From Glaesserella sp041817755 (lineage in GTDB: Bacteria > Pseudomonadota > Gammaproteobacteria > Enterobacterales > Pasteurellaceae), in contig NZ_JBGYBX010000049.1 of NCBI RefSeq assembly GCF_041817755.1, positions 1 through 64,000 of the forward strand: DNA of 64,000 nucleotides, in the 5' to 3' direction. Shown piece after piece: positions 60,983 through 64,000 of the stretch (its first letter is position 1; every line of letters begins with the position of its first letter). Made by a program: the position numbers and the translations under genes. Below the pieces are notes generated by a model. That model had not been told where the DNA came from. It searched no databases and saw only the letters and a program-made list of their open reading frames with translations.

Positions 60983-61564
60983 ATGAATATTACGATTTCA
61001 GATGTGGCACAAAGTCACTTTCGTCGCTTACTTGATCAACAAGAAGAAGGAACAAATATCCGTATTTTTGTCGTTAACCCCGGTACGCCGAATGCGGAAT
61101 GCGGTGTTTCCTATTGCCCTCCGAATGCAGTGGAAGCAACGGATACCGAACTGACTTTTACCGGTTTTTCCGCCTTTATTGACGAGATCAGTCTGCCTTT
61201 TTTGGATGAGGCTGAAATCGATTATGTGACCGATCCGATGGGATCGCAACTGACCTTAAAGGCTCCGAATGCGAAAATGAAAAAAGTGGCGGATGACGCA
61301 CCGTTTATCGAGCGCTTGGATTACGTTATTCAAACCCAAGTCAATCCGCAACTGGCAAGCCACGGCGGACGTGTGACCTTAATTGAAGTGACGGACGATA
61401 AATATGCCGTTCTTCAATTCGGTGGTGGTTGTAACGGCTGTTCCATGGTAGACGTGACGCTAAAAGAAGGGATTGAAAAGCAATTGCTGGCACAGTTCCC
61501 GACTGAATTGGTCGGCGTGAAAGACGTGACGGAACACCGGCACGGCGAACATTCTTACTATTAA
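60983..61564 (+). CDS. nfuA: Fe-S biogenesis protein NfuA
   Basis: The 193-residue protein has an N-terminal A-type-like domain lacking the usual cluster cysteines in full, and a C-terminal Nfu domain with the CxxC (FGGGCNGCSMVDVTL) that binds a 4Fe-4S cluster at the dimer interface. It delivers clusters to target enzymes under stress. It is divergent from nqrA, and the pump needs Fe-S and iron centres. Confidence 0.95.
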   Translation: MNITISDVAQSHFRRLLDQQEEGTNIRIFVVNPGTPNAECGVSYCPPNAVEATDTELTFTGFSAFIDEISLPFLDEAEIDYVTDPMGSQLTLKAPNAKMKKVADDAPFIERLDYVIQTQVNPQLASHGGRVTLIEVTDDKYAVLQFGGGCNGCSMVDVTLKEGIEKQLLAQFPTELVGVKDVTEHRHGEHSYY

Positions 61565-61573
61565 ACGTTATTT

Positions 61574-61631
61574 ACAAGCGGTCGGTTTCATCGGTTTTTT
61601 TGCAAAATTCGGAGGGGAACAGACCGCTTGT
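61574..61631 (+). terminator. Paired uptake signals, nfuA / dusA
   Basis: ACAAGCGGTC (61574-61583) faces GACCGCTTGT (61622-61631). It separates two genes on the same strand. Confidence 0.65.
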
Positions 61632-61653
61632 ATTTTATTTAAGTGTGTATTTT

Positions 61654-62628
61654 ATGTCAGATAATGATTACCGCGGGCGTTTTTCCGTTGCCCCAATGCT
61701 CGACTGGACAACCCGTCACTGCCGTTATTTTCACCGTCAATTTACCCGACACAGTTTGCTGTATAGCGAGATGATCACTGCTCCCGCTATTTTACATGCC
61801 AAATACGATTTGCTTGCCTATGATCCGGCGGAAAACCCCGTAGCGCTGCAATTGGGCGGAAGCGAACCGCAGCAATTGGCAACATGTGCCAAATTGGTTG
61901 AAGAACGTGGCTATGCGGAGATTAATTTGAATGTCGGCTGCCCGTCCGACCGTGTACAAAACGGGATGTTCGGCGCCTGTTTAATGGGAAAAGCCGATTT
62001 GGTCGCCCGTTGTGTTGAGGCGATGCGACAGGAGGTGAAGATTCCCGTAACGGTGAAACACCGCATCGGTATTGACGATCTCGACAGCTATGACTTTCTC
62101 TGTGATTTTATCGACAAGATTCAACCTTATTGTGATGATTTTATCGTCCATGCCCGCAAAGCGTGGCTATCAGGCTTAAGCCCGAAAGAAAACCGCGAAA
62201 TCCCACCGTTGGACTACGAGCGGGTGTATCAGCTCAAACGTGATTTTCCGCATCTTAAAATCAGCATTAACGGCGGGATCAAAACGATTGAAGAGATCAA
62301 ACATCATTTGCAATTTGTCGATGGGGTGATGGTCGGGCGTGAAGCCTATCAAAATCCGTCATTACTCGGCTATATCGACCGTGAGCTGTTCGATTCGACA
62401 GCGGAAATCGTGGCACCAAGACAAGCTGTTGAAAACATGCTGCCTTATATTGAGCAACAACTTGCTCAAGGCGTTTATCTCAATCATATTGTCCGCCATA
62501 TGCTTGGCGCATTTCAACATTGCAAAGGGGCAAGACAATGGCGCCGCCATTTAAGCGAAAATGCCTGTAAGCCGGGGGCGGGCGTGGAAGTTGTGACGCA
62601 AGCACTACACTTTGTTGAAGCGGAATGA
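61654..62628 (+). CDS. dusA: tRNA-dihydrouridine(20/20a) synthase DusA
   Basis: The 324-residue TIM-barrel flavoenzyme has RFSVAPMLDWTTRHCRYFHR (DusA subfamily), NLNVGCPSDRVQNGMFGACL with the catalytic Cys, and the FIVHARKAWLSGLSPKENR block. It reduces U20 and U20a of tRNA. ATG 61654 matches the family start; the upstream in-frame ATG at 61600 is inside the uptake-signal hairpin. Confidence 0.95.
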   Translation: MSDNDYRGRFSVAPMLDWTTRHCRYFHRQFTRHSLLYSEMITAPAILHAKYDLLAYDPAENPVALQLGGSEPQQLATCAKLVEERGYAEINLNVGCPSDRVQNGMFGACLMGKADLVARCVEAMRQEVKIPVTVKHRIGIDDLDSYDFLCDFIDKIQPYCDDFIVHARKAWLSGLSPKENREIPPLDYERVYQLKRDFPHLKISINGGIKTIEEIKHHLQFVDGVMVGREAYQNPSLLGYIDRELFDSTAEIVAPRQAVENMLPYIEQQLAQGVYLNHIVRHMLGAFQHCKGARQWRRHLSENACKPGAGVEVVTQALHFVEAE

Positions 62629-62660
62629 AAATAGAGCAGCAAGGTTGATTCTTCGCGAAG

Positions 62661-62718
62661 ACAAGCGGTGAGTTATGCTCGATATTTTGCAAATTTCCAG
62701 GTAAAACTGACCGCTTGT
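62661..62718. terminator. Paired uptake signals, dusA / fbpC
   Basis: ACAAGCGGTG (62661-62670) faces GACCGCTTGT (62709-62718) between convergent genes. Confidence 0.7.
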
Positions 62719-62731
62719 AGGTGATAAAGGA

Positions 62732-63745
62732 CTAACGGTTAAACAGCACTAATTCTCTCACTTGGAAACTGACTTCCACTTTTGCTTCCAGGGGCAAATC
62801 CGCCGTTTGGTAAGCGGTGACATTTGTGCCGTTTATTGCGATTTGATAACGGTAGAATTGCCCTAAGAATAGTTTTTCAATCACCACACCTTGTCCGTTA
62901 TCATCAGTTTTCAGGGTAATCTGCTCAGGGCGGAGCAACCAATGATAATCGCCAAGCGGATACTCGATTTCAGGGAATTGATAAGTACCAATCGGGCTTT
63001 CAAGGAAGTGATTTTCTAACACTTTGCACGGCAGGTAGTTTGTGCCACCTAAAAAGTCGGCAACGAAAGCATTCACAGGAGAGTGGTAAAGTTCGGTTGG
63101 CGTACCGAATTGTACGATCTTACCCTGATCCATCACTGCAATTTTATCTGCAAAGGCAAAGGCTTCTTCTTTACTGTGGGTAACAAAAATCGCAGGGACT
63201 TTTTGGCTTTTTAAGATCTGTTTAATCTCTTGGATCATCGCATAACGGGTTTGGCTGTCGATGTTGGAAAAGGGTTCATCAAGCAGTAATAATTCAGGTT
63301 CACAAGCTAAAGCTCGGGCAATGGCGACACGCTGTTGTTGTCCGCCAGAGAGTTCGTGTGGGAAGCGTCCTTCAAAGCCTTGTAGTTTCACCACCGATAA
63401 CATCTGTTGGGTGCAACAATGTTGGTCGGATTTACACATTTTGCATAAGCCGAATTGAATATTTTGTGCCACCGTTAAATGCGGAAAGAGGGCGTAATCT
63501 TGGAAAATCAGCCCGATTTGACGTTGTTCAATCGGTTTTTTCTGTAAATCTTCCCCGGCAAGAAAAATGTTGCCTTCGCTAATCGGAAGCAAACCTGCAA
63601 TCGCTTTGAGTAGCGTCGTTTTGCCACAACCGCTTGCCCCCAACAGACAGACGATTTCATTTTCGCCAACGGCAAGATCGAGGGATTTTAGTACCACATT
63701 GTCGTCAAATTGACAGCTCAAATTTTGAATATCAAGTAATTTCAT
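62732..63745 (-). CDS. fbpC: Ferric iron ABC transporter ATPase (FbpC/AfuC)
   Basis: The 337-residue ABC ATPase has Walker A GASGCGKTT, signature LSGGQQQR, Walker B LLLLDEP, the H-loop FVTHSKEEA and a C-terminal TOBE-like domain. Iron transport is inferred from the FbpC-like C-terminus and the adjacent FbpB-type permease. An insertion with clustered cysteines (CKMCKSDQHCC, residues about 105-120) is unusual for an ABC ATPase. It starts 1 base after the permease stop. Confidence 0.87.
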   Translation of the reverse strand: MKLLDIQNLSCQFDDNVVLKSLDLAVGENEIVCLLGASGCGKTTLLKAIAGLLPISEGNIFLAGEDLQKKPIEQRQIGLIFQDYALFPHLTVAQNIQFGLCKMCKSDQHCCTQQMLSVVKLQGFEGRFPHELSGGQQQRVAIARALACEPELLLLDEPFSNIDSQTRYAMIQEIKQILKSQKVPAIFVTHSKEEAFAFADKIAVMDQGKIVQFGTPTELYHSPVNAFVADFLGGTNYLPCKVLENHFLESPIGTYQFPEIEYPLGDYHWLLRPEQITLKTDDNGQGVVIEKLFLGQFYRYQIAINGTNVTAYQTADLPLEAKVEVSFQVRELVLFNR

Positions 63746-63746
63746 A

Positions 63747-64000
63747 TTAACGTTCTTTTTGCGATTGAGAGATTAACGAACGGGTCAGCCAAATAACAGG
63801 GATTAATCCGACTAACACCAACACAATGGCTGGCAAGGCGGCACGCTCTAATTGTTCGTCCGAAGTAAAGGTGAAAACGTGGGTCGCTAGAGTATCAAAG
63901 TTGAACGGTCGCAATAACAGTGACGCATTTAACTCTTTCATACTTTCAATAAAGACCATTAAGCCTGCGGTAATAATTCCTTTGGTTATCAACGGGATAT
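63747..64000 (-). CDS. fbpB: Ferric iron ABC permease (FbpB/AfuB), C-terminal part
   Basis: The last 84 codons of a gene enter from the window edge. The reading frame is open to base 64000. IESMKELNASLLLRPFNFDTLATHVF is split here as the conserved end of the EAA-type loop, and a final helix (LPAIVLVLVGLIPVIWL) closes the protein. It matches the C-terminus of the two-domain FbpB permeases. The substrate-binding protein gene (fbpA/afuA) should lie beyond the edge. Confidence 0.85.
   Translation of the reverse strand, partial: IPLITKGIITAGLMVFIESMKELNASLLLRPFNFDTLATHVFTFTSDEQLERAALPAIVLVLVGLIPVIWLTRSLISQSQKER

Noticed and set aside
1..64000. CRISPR arrays, tRNA or rRNA genes, prophage genes
   Set aside because: I saw no regularly spaced direct repeats, no cas genes, no tRNA or rRNA-like segments, and no phage structural genes.

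Overview
The window is chromosomal DNA from a Pasteurellaceae bacterium, most likely of the Actinobacillus pleuropneumoniae/suis/equuli group. The DNA-uptake signal of that lineage (core ACAAGCGGTC) occurs dozens of times, often as facing pairs that fold into terminators. Other family markers are an apf/pil type IV pilus operon, Na+-NQR, an Fbp/Afu iron transporter, and gene orders such as yacG-coaE-pilDCBA and prmB/smrB. Nothing here identifies the species.

Layout. 0-19.6 kb: yebC, a small lipoprotein, ruvC; ilvE with a Rid-family gene and a small hydrolase; the sRNA gene gcvB divergent from gcvA; two tandem TbpB-like surface lipoproteins; yjjG, cysB and a coupled periplasmic protein; a SulP transporter, recD, pykA, sixA, a pirin and a Kef K+/H+ antiporter. 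19.6-20.7 kb: a complete 1,067-bp insertion sequence with 23-bp inverted repeats and 8-bp target duplications, sitting inside an uptake-signal hairpin. 20.7-24.3 kb: thrL-thrA-thrB with an attenuator but no thrC. 24.4-28.4 kb: an accessory block made of an XRE regulator, a coiled-coil surface lipoprotein, a RelE/HigA toxin-antitoxin pair and a Slam outer-membrane protein. 28.5-35.5 kb: sodA, yacG, coaE, the four-gene pilus operon and radA. 35.8-46.5 kb: an AT-rich orphan, ppc, prmB, smrB, a DMT transporter, arcB, ubiH and selD. 46.6-54.6 kb: ratAB, a fourth Slam-type lipoprotein, prfB with its programmed frameshift, ampD, rlmJ, pyrE, mnmA, nqrM and apbE. 54.7-64 kb: nqrABCDEF, nfuA, dusA, and fbpC with the end of fbpB.

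How the genes work together. The nqr operon, apbE (flavinylation) and nqrM (maturation) form one functional unit for the sodium-pumping NADH dehydrogenase. ArcB, PykA, Ppc and UbiH belong to the same redox and central metabolism. The most interesting accessory theme is surface lipoprotein export. One Slam translocon and four lipoproteins with TbpB-like C-terminal barrel signatures lie within about 43 kb, and one of the lipoproteins, carrying a coiled-coil stalk, is separated from Slam only by a toxin-antitoxin module.

Genes or RNAs that are short or split, and so easy to miss, include yacG (58 aa), thrL (25 aa), the gcvB sRNA, the +1-frameshifted prfB, and the frameshifted zinc-ribbon start of the transposase.
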